From Pollenia angustigena (taxonomy: Eukaryota > Arthropoda > Insecta > Diptera > Polleniidae), in assembly GCA_930367215.1 (NCBI GenBank), contig OV884056.1, positions 87,927,285 through 87,991,284 of the forward strand: a stretch of DNA of 64,000 nt, given 5' to 3'. This document shows positions 52,838-63,200 of this stretch, piece after piece. A program made the translations under genes and the position numbers. How positions within the stretch are numbered: the first letter of the stretch is position 1; every line of letters begins with the position of its first letter. Below the pieces are notes generated by a model, which searched no databases, had not been told where the DNA came from, and was given only the letters and a program-made list of their open reading frames with translations.

Positions 52838-53274
52838 TATTTTTTTTCTTTTAAGCCAAAATCTGGGTCGATACGTGACATTTCGAACTTGAAATTTTTT
52901 CCATAATAATTTAACTGAATAATTATTAAAACAAAATAAAAATTTACCGTTAATCCGAATAACATATTTCTCTTTGAACTCTTCCTTAGATAACAGACCA
53001 TGTAAGAACATTTTTTTGGAATAATTTTTTCAAATATCACCTCTTTTAAGGAAGATAAATATTAAAGAAAACATACAATAAAACATTCTCACAAATAAGA
53101 AATTAAGTTTGCACAATTTTGCAGTCTGAATTATTCATCTAAGTGAAAAAATTTATGGGTAAATTTATAAAATTAGTAAAATCTAAATATTTCTCTATAA
53201 CAATATCGTAAAATAATCAGCTTTTAATAACTTTTAAATTTTGGGTCACGGTGGACCTTTTGACGGAAATGCCC
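52838..53274. other. no gene seen
   Basis: AT-rich sequence; nothing recognised. Confidence 0.35.
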
Positions 53275-53352
53275 ATATAGCAAAGTTGTAAACCATAATG
53301 CAAAAATTACAAATCAACTTATTTGAGTTGTGAACCGTAATAGGGGCCTATA
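53275..53352. repeat. fragment of the GCCCCTATTAC-ended MITE
   Basis: Holds AGCAAAGTTGTAAACCATAA, TTGAGTTGTGAACC and the end GTAATAGGGGC. The left half is missing. Confidence 0.65.
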
Positions 53353-53793
53353 TTCACCAAAATTGTTTGTACCATGTATGTGTGTTTTCGTTTGGTATAG
53401 GCAGTGTTGTCATAGTGTAGATTTATCTTTTTGGGGGAGCTTTTAAGTAGCAAAAAGAAACAAAAATTCCCAGATTCTATTTGTTAAAATTAATTCGTTA
53501 AATAGATGAAATAATAAAGAAGGGTGAAAACGAAAATCATATTGTGCATTATGCTTGTATATGTAAACAAATGCAAAGGGGAGGGGGAGGGAGACGGACA
53601 ACCGGATTTGAACTTCGCTTTTTATAAGGACCCAGAATATACATATATACCTTTTACCTTCGGTGAAGGTAAATGGTGTATTTTTTTCAAATCGGTGGAA
53701 AAACGAAAAGTGTTCTTAACCGTTTTGCCTTCAGACTTATTATGGTGGTCGTTGTCCTTAACGACTAAGTCGTTTTTTTTAGTAGGTAAAAGT
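53353..53793. other. repeat fragment, no gene
   Basis: Positions 53590-53680 carry GACGGACAACCGGATTTGAA and AAGGACCCAGAATATACAT, as in the 6903-type repeat. A 140-codon open frame (53524-53946) runs through this, then the duplication and the poly-T run, so it is not a gene. Confidence 0.5.
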
Positions 53794-53839
53794 CGCAGGT
53801 TGTGTTTTACTTTAAGCTATTACAAAAAATGGCACAGTC
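53794..53839. repeat. 46-bp direct repeat, left copy (Jockey flank)
   Basis: Identical to 58790-58835 over 46 bases, starting CGCAGGTTGTGTTTTACTTT and ending AAATGGCACAGTC. It directly abuts the 3' end of the Jockey element, so it fits a target-site duplication. Confidence 0.85.
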
Positions 53840-53843
53840 TTTT

Positions 53844-53876
<33 letters not shown>

Positions 53877-54019
53877 TCATTATTTTTTTATTGAATCTTC
53901 ATATATTAAATATGAACTAACAATAATTAATCAAATCTTAACCTAATACGTTATTTTATCTCCTGCCAGTGCCAGACAAAATTTTCTTCATCACGGGTTA
54001 TGTTCACTTTTATAGGTGT

Positions 54020-54862
54020 TTATCGCTCATCTAATTGGGTAAGTGCTGCAGTGTCTCTTCTTCTTAAGCGAGTGTGGCCGCCATGATTTAAAATATTTCG
54101 AGCTAGTGGATTTGGGTGTTGTTCAAGCCTTTTTAAATATTTTATTGCATATTTTGTAATCATAGATTTCACTAATGGCACATTGAGATCCTTATGAATG
54201 TTTGAGTTTTTAACATACCAGGGAGCGGCTGTGATTATTCGAAGAAGTTTATTTTGGCGCCTTTGAATTTTGTCGATATTAGAGGCCGAGGCAGTGCCCC
54301 ATAGTTGAATACCGTAGCACCAGATAGGCTTTAAGATAGAGTTGTAAAGTAGAAGCTTGCAATCGAGACTAAGGACAGAATTTCTTCCAATAAGCCAATG
54401 AATTTGACGGGCTTTTAGTTTAATTTGAGTTAATTTTGCCTCTATATGGCATTTCCACGTTAATCGCCGATCCAGATGTATACCGAGATATTTAACATGC
54501 GAATGTTGAGGAATTATTTGATTATTGATTGTAATAGGGGGGCAAGATTCCCGGCGCAAAGTGAATGTTATATGTACACATTTTTGCTCATTGACCATTA
54601 TCCTCCATTGTCTTAACCATATTTCTAGTTGAAATATATGATGCTGTAAGTAACGCGATGCTTCATAACGATTTTCGTGGACGCTTAGAAAAGCTGTATC
54701 GTCTGCAAATGTTGAAGTTTGTGTGTAGTTGCTTGTTGGCATGTCCGAAGTATAAATTAAGTATAATAGGGGGCCCAGGATGCTGCCTTGTGGGACTCCA
54801 GCGGCAATGGGCTGAGGTGAACTTAAGAAATTTCCTTCTTTAATAATAAATTGACGACCGAC
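54020..54862 (-). pseudogene. Jockey ORF2, C-terminal part (RT catalytic core and thumb)
   Basis: Continues the reverse transcriptase on the far side of the MITE. Just inside 54862 it reads VGRQFIIKEGNFLSS, then PIAAGVPQGSILGPLLYLIY (motif B) and FADDTAFLSV (motif C with the two catalytic aspartates), then VKYLGIHLDRRLTWKCHIEA, LKPIWCYGIQLWGTAS and IDKIQRRQNKLLRIITAAPW. It ends at LDER. There are no stops or frameshifts in this part. It is out of contact with the rest of ORF2 only because of the insertion at 54866-55077. RNase H is absent, as usual in Jockey. Confidence 0.88.
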
Positions 54863-54865
54863 TAA

Positions 54866-55077
54866 GACGGCATTTACATCTATGCAATTAAGGCCGAGTT
54901 TTTTTTCTATTTTCTTTTAAAGTAGTTTCTACGAAACTCTTTGCACATTTATATTTACATTTTTTTCAAGCATTTTTTCAACTTTTTCAACCCCGTTTTC
55001 TTCCATACACCTCTTGCTAACAAACAAAAAGTTGCAAGCGAAAGTTGCGGCGTTAATTGCATAATGTAAATATGGTC
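54866..55077. mobile_element. TAA-flanked (Tourist-like) MITE, 212-bp copy, inside Jockey ORF2
   Basis: The ends are GACGGCATTTACATCTATGC and, read inwards, GACCATATTTACATTATGCA, each followed by AATTAANGCCG. TAA is duplicated at 54863-54865 and 55078-55080. It is about 53 bp longer than the copy at 32731-32889, mainly between 54905 and 54955. Removing it with one TAA joins the two parts of ORF2 in frame (ESYL then VGRQF). Confidence 0.9.
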
Positions 55078-56907
55078 TAAGTAGCTTTCTAGCAGCTTGT
55101 GTGTGTTTGCTGGTAAATTTTGCTTCAATTTGTGTAATAAGCCTTCATGCCAGACTTTGTCAAAAGCTTGCGAAACATCGATGAAGAGTGCTGAGCAATA
55201 TTTCTTTTCTTCAAATGCTTTTCTTATGACATTTACTATTCGATGAGTCTGCTCGATTGTGCTGTGTTTTCTTCTAAATCCGAACTGATGGTTTGGAATA
55301 CATCTATTTTCACTTAAAATTGGTGTTAATTTTGAAACTAATAATTTCTCAAACAGCTTTGACATATTTGATAATAAGCTAATAGGTCTATAAGACTCAA
55401 CTTTTGTATGATCTTTACCTGGCTTTGGTATCATGGTAACTAAGGAAACCTTCCATTTTTCAGGATAGTATTCAAGGCGTAAAATAGCATTAAAAATAAA
55501 AAGAATAATTTTCTTTGCTATGCGAGGTAGCTCCAAAAGCATTTTATTACTGATTTTATCAATACCAGGTGCCTTCTTAGTGTTTAAGTCACAAATAGCC
55601 TTTTCGATTTCTCTTATCTCAAATCTGAGGGGAATAGCTGCTCTAGCATCAACAGGTGGTAACTCGACCGCAATATTGTGAGATATATTTGGTGTAAATA
55701 CGTTTTTCAAATGATTTACAAACAGGTTTCCTTTTTCATTATCATTTCTTGCCCAACTACCATTCAAGTTTCTTAATGGTGGCTTAGATATAACTGGCCT
55801 TTTTAGATTTCTAGCTGCACGCCATAATGAGTAGTCAGATTGTGGAGTTGCATCAAGTTCCTTAAGATATTTTTCTAGAGAAGCCGTTTTCTGATTCTGT
55901 AGCAACTTTCTTAGCCTTTTTGTGCATTCTTTTAATAAAATCTTAAGTTGCGGGGATCTGTAAAGTTGCCACTCTCTTCGAACTCTCCTTTTTTCAGTCA
56001 AGAGCCGCTCGACATCTGAAGAACATATTTTATTATTTTTAATTTTTTTGAGGGTAACGCTGGAGTGTTGAACAGCTAGTTTAAGATAACTGTCAAAGTT
56101 ATCAAGAGAGAGATCCACATTCTCCGGTGTACTAAGCGGAATATTTTCTGTGCAATGGGCACTGAGAAATTTTTTATATTTTAACCAATTTATTTGTGTG
56201 GCTGGCGTCGCTAAGTAACCTGACGGAAATACAATTCTATTTGGGTTCGATATAGTAACAATTGTAGGTGTGTGGTCGGATGATAATTCTAGGGAAGCTT
56301 CAACATGAATCGTTTCTGTGGGGATGTTTTTAACCACGCCAAAGTCGATAACATCTGGAATTTTTTGCTGATCAGTAGGCCAATATGTTGGTTGCCCGCT
56401 CGCGACCACATTTAAACCCATTTTAGAGATTGTGTTAAACAAAACACGACCTTTTGGTGTTATAAGTCGTGACCCCCAGAAGGTATGTTTAGCGTTATAA
56501 TCGCCAGCGGCCAGAAAACAGGGTCCTAATGATTTATAATATTTATAATATTGGCCTTCTGATATGGAAAATCTAGGTGGAGAGTATAAAGAAGAAATTA
56601 CTATGTTTCGATTTAGCTCCTCAACACAAATAGTCGTTGCTTGCAGATAGTCTTCACGGTGATCACACATAATGTAGTGTTTGACTCGAGTTTTTATTAA
56701 GATGGCAGAACCTCCACAAGCTCTATCTCGAGGGTCCTTGGTATCATATAGTATATAACCATTGATTTTAAACGTATTTCTTGAGGTCAAATGAGTTTCA
56801 GAAATCATCATGACATCAATTTGTTTATTTTTAAGAAAGTATTCTAATTCATTTTTATGTTGGCGGATGCCGTTTGCGTTCCAAAAACAAATTTTTAAAC
56901 AGTTCAT
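54955..56907 (-). pseudogene. Jockey ORF2, N-terminal part (endonuclease and RT fingers)
   Basis: Encodes the AP-type endonuclease that nicks the target and the first half of the reverse transcriptase. Visible: CFWNANGIRQHKNELEYFL (residues 7-25), ISETHLTS (about 35), AAGDYNAKHTFWGSR, SSDHTPTIV with the catalytic Ser-Asp-His (about 207), TKKAPGIDKISNKML, PKPGKDHTKVESYRPISLLS (about 495) and LFIDVSQAFDKVWHEGLLHK (motif A, about 575). From LESYL on, the frame runs into the MITE and stops at 54955. Its ATG overlaps the ORF1 stop as ATGA (56904-56907), suggesting coupled translation. Apart from the insertion it is intact. Confidence 0.9.
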
Positions 56908-58421
56908 GGTTTGTTAAGTACAGCTTGCAATAACATCGATTGCATTCTAAGCATTTCCTGCATCATATTACCCATTGTGTTCGTAAAATTATTTACTGTT
57001 TGCACTAATGTTTCCATGGTTTTTTCTAAACGACTTAAATTAGAAACCGGAGTTTCATCATTACTTGGCGAGGCACCTTGCATTGGCTGATGGTTTGATT
57101 TTAGGACGTTAGCGTAAGAGGTTCTGTTATTACTAGGCTGGGGGGCTTGAATTGCATTTGTGTTTACCTGATTTGCAACCTGCATTTGAGGGGTATTTGT
57201 TTTCGGTCCAACCGTCTGCTTGACAATATTATATACTGGGCATCCTCTATAATTGGCAGTGTGATTACCGCCACAGTTGCTACATTTTTTTACGTTGGGG
57301 TCGGTTTTAGACTTATCGCAAGAAACTGTACCGTGTAGTTCACCACATACTACGCAGACAGGGGGTAAGTAGCAGTATGCCTTGGTATGGCCAAATTCTT
57401 GGCAGTTTAAGCACTGAACAGGTCCATTTTTTTTGTGCGGCTCTTCTATAGTTATTCTTCTGTAGAGAATATATTTTAAATTGTAAATAGGATGTGTTTC
57501 GTTTTTTTTAAGTTTTACGTCGCCGGGTTCAAACTCCACTCGAAAAAGTGGTTGGGGAATTTTTTCTCTATTTTTAATATTTACTACATGTTTTACCTTG
57601 AAGCCTTTTTCTTCTAGGAATGTTTTAACCTCTTCTGGGTCCACACATGAGTCAATACCCTTAATCACTACCTGTAGACCTTTACTGCTTTTCAGTTGGT
57701 AGGTATAAAAGTTTTTTTTAAGCGTTTCAAAGTTGTTTACTATTTTGCGAAAATCATTCTCATTATTGACTTGTATTTTTGTCTCGTTTATACTTCCACG
57801 CTTTATAGCCGCTACGTAAAACGAATTTTCACCTATCACCGATATCAAACTCTTTATGAGCTCATTTGAATTTTGCTCCCTTAGATATATCGGGGGAGGC
57901 TTGGATGGTTTAATGACGTTTGGTGCTTCAGAGGATTCATCCTCCAGAATTGCAAAACGATTTTGAGTATTTATTTTATCAAAAGATGGTACTTTTGAGG
58001 CCGAAGCAACTGCTGCAGAGGTAGGGCTGCGTCCCCGTTTAAGCACTGTTATGTACCTGTCCATACCAACTTGTACTGTAGGCTTTTGACAACTTTTTAC
58101 AGGGGGGTTTTCCATTGCATTTGTGTTTGAGTTCATGGTATCATTTCCCACTAAATTTGTTTTTGACGTCACGGCAATACTTGCTGGCCTGGCAACACTT
58201 GTCACCAAATCTTGTTGTAGTTTTTTTAATGAGTCACTATCCACCGTTTGTGTAAATACCGAGGGTGAGAGGGAACGTGTTCGAGTAATTGGCTTAGCCG
58301 TTAGGTAGTTTATATTGTTTTGTTTTGTTTTATTTATTTCTGCACTATTTTCATTTGCATTAACTAAAACGTAAACGTTTCTTTCATTTTGTCTTAGTGT
58401 TGTTTCACTGTTTGTACTCAT
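56904..58421 (-). CDS. Jockey ORF1 (gag-like nucleic-acid-binding protein)
   Basis: A 505-residue intact frame. Residues 1-190 are Ser/Asn/Thr-rich and low in structure. The middle (about 190-330) resembles the PRE_C2HC/RRM-like region before the zinc fingers (GLQVVIKGIDSCVDPEEVKT, IPQPLFRVEFEPGD). Three zinc knuckles follow at about 337-394: CLNCQEFGHTKAYC, CVVCGELHGTVSC and CSNCGGNHTANYRGC. The C-terminus has a short heptad-like stretch (LEKTMETLVQTVNNFTNTMG). The protein would coat the retrotransposon RNA. The start codon at 58421 lies 368 bp from the element's 5' end. Confidence 0.9.
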   Translation of the reverse strand: MSTNSETTLRQNERNVYVLVNANENSAEINKTKQNNINYLTAKPITRTRSLSPSVFTQTVDSDSLKKLQQDLVTSVARPASIAVTSKTNLVGNDTMNSNTNAMENPPVKSCQKPTVQVGMDRYITVLKRGRSPTSAAVASASKVPSFDKINTQNRFAILEDESSEAPNVIKPSKPPPIYLREQNSNELIKSLISVIGENSFYVAAIKRGSINETKIQVNNENDFRKIVNNFETLKKNFYTYQLKSSKGLQVVIKGIDSCVDPEEVKTFLEEKGFKVKHVVNIKNREKIPQPLFRVEFEPGDVKLKKNETHPIYNLKYILYRRITIEEPHKKNGPVQCLNCQEFGHTKAYCYLPPVCVVCGELHGTVSCDKSKTDPNVKKCSNCGGNHTANYRGCPVYNIVKQTVGPKTNTPQMQVANQVNTNAIQAPQPSNNRTSYANVLKSNHQPMQGASPSNDETPVSNLSRLEKTMETLVQTVNNFTNTMGNMMQEMLRMQSMLLQAVLNKP

Positions 58422-58789
58422 GCAAAGAGTTGTTTTTGTTTTTCACCGTTTTGCTTTGCTTTAATATTTTTATTATTTATTGTATTTTACAACAACAAAA
58501 GAAAAAACCAGAATTTAAATGTTTTGTTCAGAATATGTTTACACATGTATGAACATTCATACGTACATACATATATATTTTTACTGTTTTATTTAATTTA
58601 ATTTTATCGTTTTAAATTGTTCACTATTATGTTAAGTAATTTAAATAACAAAATATATTATTTTTTTTTTTAAGCGTCCATTCGCTGCTTATATTTATGT
58701 ATGTATTACAAAATCAAATGTGATTAATTAATAGTTCAAATCGTATGCGGGGCTAAAAATACACGTCTGTATCACAACAAAGCACAAAC

Positions 58790-58835
58790 CGCAGGTTGTG
58801 TTTTACTTTAAGCTATTACAAAAAATGGCACAGTC
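58790..58835. repeat. 46-bp direct repeat, right copy (Jockey flank)
   Basis: Exact copy of 53794-53839, abutting the 5' end of the Jockey element. Confidence 0.85.
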
Positions 58836-58969
58836 GTTTACGGCAACGAAAATTTTATATGTAGTTAGGTAGATATGCTGGTGTGAAGTTAAACTTTGCA
58901 ACCCACCCAGAGACTAACCTTGAGAAATTAGGAAAACAAAAATTAAAGCATAAGACATAGTTGAAACTA

Positions 58970-60222
58970 GGGATTGCTGTTCGGTTTTAGCCGAAATCGA
59001 AACCGCGGTTTTAAATGCCTAAAAACCGAAACCGAAAACCGACAAAAAACCACGGTTTTAGAATTTACTTTTACAATATATTTATGCTTAAAGAAATTGC
59101 AAATTATACATAATACTGGAACTTCATACACAAAAACAATGGCAAGGTATTTAAAAATTCTTAAAATTCAAAATAAGTACTAAGAACAACAAATGTTACC
59201 TTTTTAACTCTTAAAGTAGACACCTAATTTGTGTGGCACAAACTAACACATAGGCCTGGCTGGAACCATTAGTATTTTGTATGCAGGTTTTGTGGCTATT
59301 GAAAAAACTCACACTAACGAACCCCTGGGCAAGGCTGGGACTTTTTTTTTATATGTATAGAGTTTTATGGCTATATCAGAAACATTTAGTCGGAAAGAAT
59401 TCTTATTTATTGCGTATGCTTTTTGTTACGTTTCATTTTGATTTTATTAACTGCAGTTCACATATAATAGGGAAGGGCCTAGCCAGGCCCAGGTGGATAC
59501 AATATTCACAAAACTTTCATTTGGCCAATTGCGACGCCCACGGGGTTTACAATTTTTTTCTCATTTTCTTGTAAAAAACACTTTGATTGAGGCAAAGATA
59601 ATGTTTCGTTCCAATATACTTAATAATTATATAAAAATAAAAACTGGAAAAAGGTAAAAAAAAAAAAAAATGCCTGGCCAGGCCCAGCTATACAAGGGTT
59701 AATAAAAGTACCTGCATTGACAAACTGCCTTGTCATTATTTCTTAAGGACAAACAGTTCGTTCTTGTTTGTCTACTTTTGTGCGTTTTGCGTTGTCACTC
59801 CGCATTGGTTAATGGTTCGGCGTCGTATAACCGTTCCGAGTTACAGCTTTTGCGGTTTCAACATTAACTATATGCAAACGTTTTTAACCTCAATTTTTTA
59901 ATATGATTGGTGGAGAACCATATATAACTCAGGCGTTTTACTGGTGGAGACCAAAATACTCTGGAGCGGATTCTGGAAGCTCTCGCCTTCCTATACGAAT
60001 GTTTAGGTCGAACGCGGACTTTTAGGTTGAGGTTACAAAAATTGTGTAATACCCTGGCATTTTAATTTTAAGCAAAACACAAAAAAAAAACAAAAATATT
60101 AAAAAATATATATGTTAATGTATGAAGTTTAACTTTTATATTTTAAAAACCGAAACCGACCGGTTTTAATCATTTTAAAACCGAAACCGCGGTTTCACAT
60201 TTTAACGTTTTTTAGCAAACTC
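58970..60222. mobile_element. 1.25-kb insertion with AACCG-rich ends
   Basis: The ends carry repeated AAAACCGAAACCG and CCGCGGTTT motifs (58980-59060, 60145-60200). An 11-base direct repeat AGTTGAAACTA lies on both sides (58959-58969, 60223-60233). Terminal inverted repeats are weak. A second, GC-richer unit with GGCCTGGCTGG at about 59254 and CCTGGCCAGGCCCAGC at about 59672 may be nested inside. Coding capacity is absent. Confidence 0.55.
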
Positions 60223-60239
60223 AGTTGAAACTACTATCG

Positions 60240-60855
60240 GTCGTTCTTTTATAGCACCGGCAAAAACGTCCGTGATACTCTACAATAAGTTCTATTTCTT
60301 AAGGTCCGATAGAACCCATTCCCTAACCTTCCCAAGCTAGAAGCCCAGTAGACGTCTAACTACATCCACACATTTAGGATCATCAAATTTCGATCCCAGT
60401 CTCGCCAACTTATCGGAAGCTAGTGGTATACTTTAATGCGAATGCGGCTTATGCGATTTCTTGTGGAAGAAATCAATCGCAAAAACAGAGGTTTGGGGGT
60501 ACAATAAAAAAAAAAATTTAGGCAAATTTAAATATTATTTTTTAATAAATGTTTATAACTTTCTTGTTAAATGAAACAGGCGAAAAGTGTATGTAGAAAA
60601 GCTTATTTTGTTGTTGTCGCTGTAGCAGCGAAGTTGCTGAGTTAACAATACTTGGTCGTTGTTCATTCAACTCCAATAAGTGCCGGTGCGTATAAGCGAT
60701 TTCAGTGGCAACGAATTCCTTGGCTTTTCTCTTAGCCCTTTTTATTAAAAAAACTAAACAAGAAAACAAATTGTAACTACCTAAGAAACATTTGATAAAT
60801 ATAAATTTTTAAACAGACCCTCCTACCACGCATTTAAGTATCTGTAACATTATTA
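60240..60855. other. no gene seen
   Basis: A GC-richer patch (60240-60420) has no protein match. The rest is AT-rich. An open frame at 60542-60769 on the - strand is not protein-like. Confidence 0.35.
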
Positions 60856-60866
60856 AAATTTACAGC

Positions 60867-60986
60867 CTGTTCATCGATTTCGAACGTTAACGTTCGCATA
60901 GAAAATTATATTTAAAACAAAATTCTAAAATTTTTAAATGTAATTTTCTATGCGAAAGTTGAGGTTCGAAATCGTTAAGCAGGCAG
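60867..60986. mobile_element. short MITE, about 120 bp
   Basis: The left arm CTGTTCATCGATTTCGAACG with GCATAGAAAATTA pairs with the right arm TAATTTTCTATGCGAAAGTT and GGTTCGAAATCGTTAAGCAG. It lies in the lap intron 170 bp before the next exon. Confidence 0.7.
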
Positions 60987-61155
60987 TTAGTTATTTTTAT
61001 TTAAAAATAAGATTTAATTTTTTTATTATAATTTAAATATCTAGCGTATATAATTGCTTTTGTCGTATTGATTTTTTTTATTCATAAAATAAAAGCCAAA
61101 TTTAAAATTATCATTGTTGAAAATGTTTTCATTTGTTTGGTATAATTGAATTTAG

Positions 61156-61258
61156 GTTACGATATGTCGCCATTTATCAGACGCTATGCCAAGTATTTAA
61201 ATGAAAAATCTTTGTCTTATCGTGCAATGGCTTTCGATTTTTGCAAAGTTAAAAGAGG
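61156..61258 (+). CDS. lap: lap coding exon (ANTH domain, GYDMSPF segment)
   Basis: The first two bases complete Gly, followed by [20 protein letters not shown] and [13 protein letters not shown], with two bases of the next Gly. The segment is nearly identical to fly lap and close to vertebrate PICALM (YDMSTFIRRYSRYLNEKAVS). The acceptor is AATTTAG and the donor GAGG/GTAAGT. The intron before it spans 13.1 kb from 48031 and holds the Jockey element. Confidence 0.95.
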
Positions 61259-61345
61259 GTAAGTTTTTATTATATTTCTTTGTGAAGTTTAAACATACAA
61301 ATCATAAAAAAACTTCGTTATCAACTTTATATTTCCCATCCACAG

Positions 61346-61467
61346 CAAAGAGGAGGGTTCACTGCGTACCATGCATGCTGATAAATTATTAAAAACATTG
61401 CCCGTTCTACAAGCGCAATTGGATGCTCTATTGGAATTCGATTGTCAATCAAATGATTTAACAAATG
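61346..61467 (+). CDS. lap: lap coding exon (ANTH domain, middle)
   Basis: Codes for [20 protein letters not shown] and [20 protein letters not shown], with split Gly codons at both ends. The acceptor is CCATCCACAG and the donor AATG/GTAAGT. The intron before is only 87 bp, in contrast to the tens of kilobases upstream. This helical part of the ANTH solenoid is well conserved. Confidence 0.95.
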
Positions 61468-61581
61468 GTAAGTAACATTTTATAATGCAAAGTTTTATTA
61501 ATATTTTTAAAATATTTAAAAAAAAAAAAAAAATTCAATTTTCTTTCCTCTCAATCAACGTTCAACTTGATTTAATTAAAG

Positions 61582-61775
61582 GTGTCATTAACATGTCATT
61601 TATGTTGTTATTCCGTGATCTCATACGTTTATTTGCCTGTTACAATGATGGTATTATTAATTTATTGGAAAAATATTTTGATATGAATAAGAAACAAGCA
61701 CGTGATGCTTTGGATTTGTATAAAAAGTTTTTGGTGCGCATGGATCGTGTTGGAGAATTTTTAAAAGTTGCTGAG
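61582..61775 (+). CDS. lap: lap coding exon (ANTH domain, C-terminal helices)
   Basis: Codes for [60 protein letters not shown] and KVAE. This is the most conserved stretch of the family. The acceptor is TTAATTAAAG, a poor pyrimidine tract. The donor is GAG/GTTGGT, a non-consensus +3 to +4; the frame and homology with the next exon (NVGIDKGD) leave little doubt. Preceding intron 114 bp. Confidence 0.95.
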
Positions 61776-61848
61776 GTTGGTAGATAATTTAATTTATGTA
61801 AGACGTTTTTTTTTTGTATGGTAATTTCTTTTATTTTAACTTTTACAG

Positions 61849-61985
61849 AATGTTGGCATAGATAAGGGAGATATACCTGATTTAACAAAAGCTCCTAGTT
61901 CTTTATTGGATGCTTTAGAACAACATTTAGCCACACTGGAGGGACGCAAAGTTTCAGCTGCAAACACTCCTACACAATCGGCCAG
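61849..61985 (+). CDS. lap: lap coding exon (end of ANTH domain)
   Basis: Codes for [40 protein letters not shown] and PTQSA, then two bases of a Ser/Arg codon. It covers the last helix of the ANTH domain and the start of the unstructured tail that carries adaptor- and clathrin-binding motifs. The acceptor is TTTTTACAG and the donor CCAG/GTTTGT. Preceding intron 73 bp. Confidence 0.95.
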
Positions 61986-62139
61986 GTTTGTTGAGAGGAA
62001 TTTAATGATGTTTTTTATAGTTATTTCCTATAAGTTTTTAAGTTTTGAACCGCAGGGGAATTTTAGTTATTTTTTGAAATTTCCATATACAAAAATTTAT
62101 AAAATATTTTGTTTAAAATTGGTGTTTAAAGTCATAAAT

Positions 62140-63200
62140 CAAATTTTCGAAATTATGTTGGAATTTTGGAATATTTGCAAAAGACTTCCTTTTTTATTAT
62201 GATTTCCATTAGAGAGCAGAAAAACGTTGTTTAATAATTTTCCTCAAAAATTCATGTTTCGAACATTAAATTTTTATTAAAATTAGCTTACCTTTAAAAT
62301 GTAAATCTCGGAAAAATGCTAAGATAATAATAAAAAGTCCTTTTTCACAAGACACAGTTAAAATTTGTGCTTTTTGGTTAAAAAATTTTTTTTCGAAATT
62401 ATGTTCGAATTTAATAACATTTGCTAAATGCTGAATTTTTTATAATTTAATTTTAATTTAAGAGCAGAAAAACGGGTTTCAACAATTTTTATTAAAAATT
62501 CTTGTTTCGAACATTAAATTTTTATTAACAATAATCCTTTTTTTAAATTCAAAACTTACTATTTTAAATAATGCATTGTTTTTGAACAAATACAATTAAA
62601 TTGGTGCTTTCAGGTAAAAAATCATATTCGAAGATATGTACGAATATAACGAACGCTTGCAAAACGGCTTTATTTTTTTTTATCATAATTTTAAATAAAG
62701 AGCAGAAAACGGATATTCAATGATTTCGTCACAAAATTTATGTTTCGAACATAAAAGTTGTATTCAAAATTGTTTATTTTTAAAATTTTAAACACCGAGA
62801 AATGTTAAGATAGTATTCACTACTATGCCTTTTTAATAAACAATTTAAATTGGTGTTTTCAGGTAAAAATATAATTTTCGAAACTTTGTTCGAATTTTCG
62901 AACATTCGTAAAAAGATGTATTTTTTGAAATTAATTCAAATTAAATACGAAAAAAGTTTTTTTTTTTTTTTTTTTTGATAAGTTTCTCAAACATTTATGT
63001 TTTGAACATTTAAAACTAACGAAAATGATAGAAAATCAAAATGCCTTATTGGAAGTTGAAGCTTTAATCATTTTATAGGATAGTAAAAAAACTATTTTTA
63101 TTTATATAAAATACTGTTACAGCAGTATTTTTAGGTAAAATTAAATTTTCTTAATGTGTTCGAATCTGAAAGAGATAAGCAATTGCTTAAAATTTAAGCG
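62140..63200. repeat. degenerate tandem repeats, about 245-bp unit, in a lap intron
   Basis: Marker phrases recur at regular steps: AGAGCAGAAAAACG near 62212, 62461 and 62699, and TGTTTCGAACATTAAA near 62254, 62502, 62741 and (altered) 62997. There are about four to five units with many small differences. Two units contain TTTCAGGTAAAA (62609-62620 and 62858-62869) and a third TTTTTAGGTAAAA (63129), i.e. an acceptor-like AG directly followed by a donor-like GTAAAA. Confidence 0.75.

Larger units (their letters stand above)
53840..58789 (-). mobile_element. near full-length Jockey-type non-LTR retrotransposon
   Basis: About 4.95 kb on the - strand: 5' leader (58789-58422), ORF1 (58421-56904), ORF2 (from 56907 to 54020, split by a MITE), a 143-bp 3' trailer and a poly(A) tail seen as 30 T at 53846-53875. 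It is bounded by 46-bp direct repeats. ORF1 has Jockey-type gag zinc knuckles and ORF2 has endonuclease and reverse transcriptase without RNase H, which together define the Jockey clade. A second, older copy survives as a fragment at 33950-34575. Confidence 0.9.

Noticed and set aside
53524..53946. 140-codon open frame on the + strand
   Set aside because: It crosses a dispersed repeat, the 46-bp duplication and the Jockey poly(A) tail, so it ends in poly-Phe. There is no domain.
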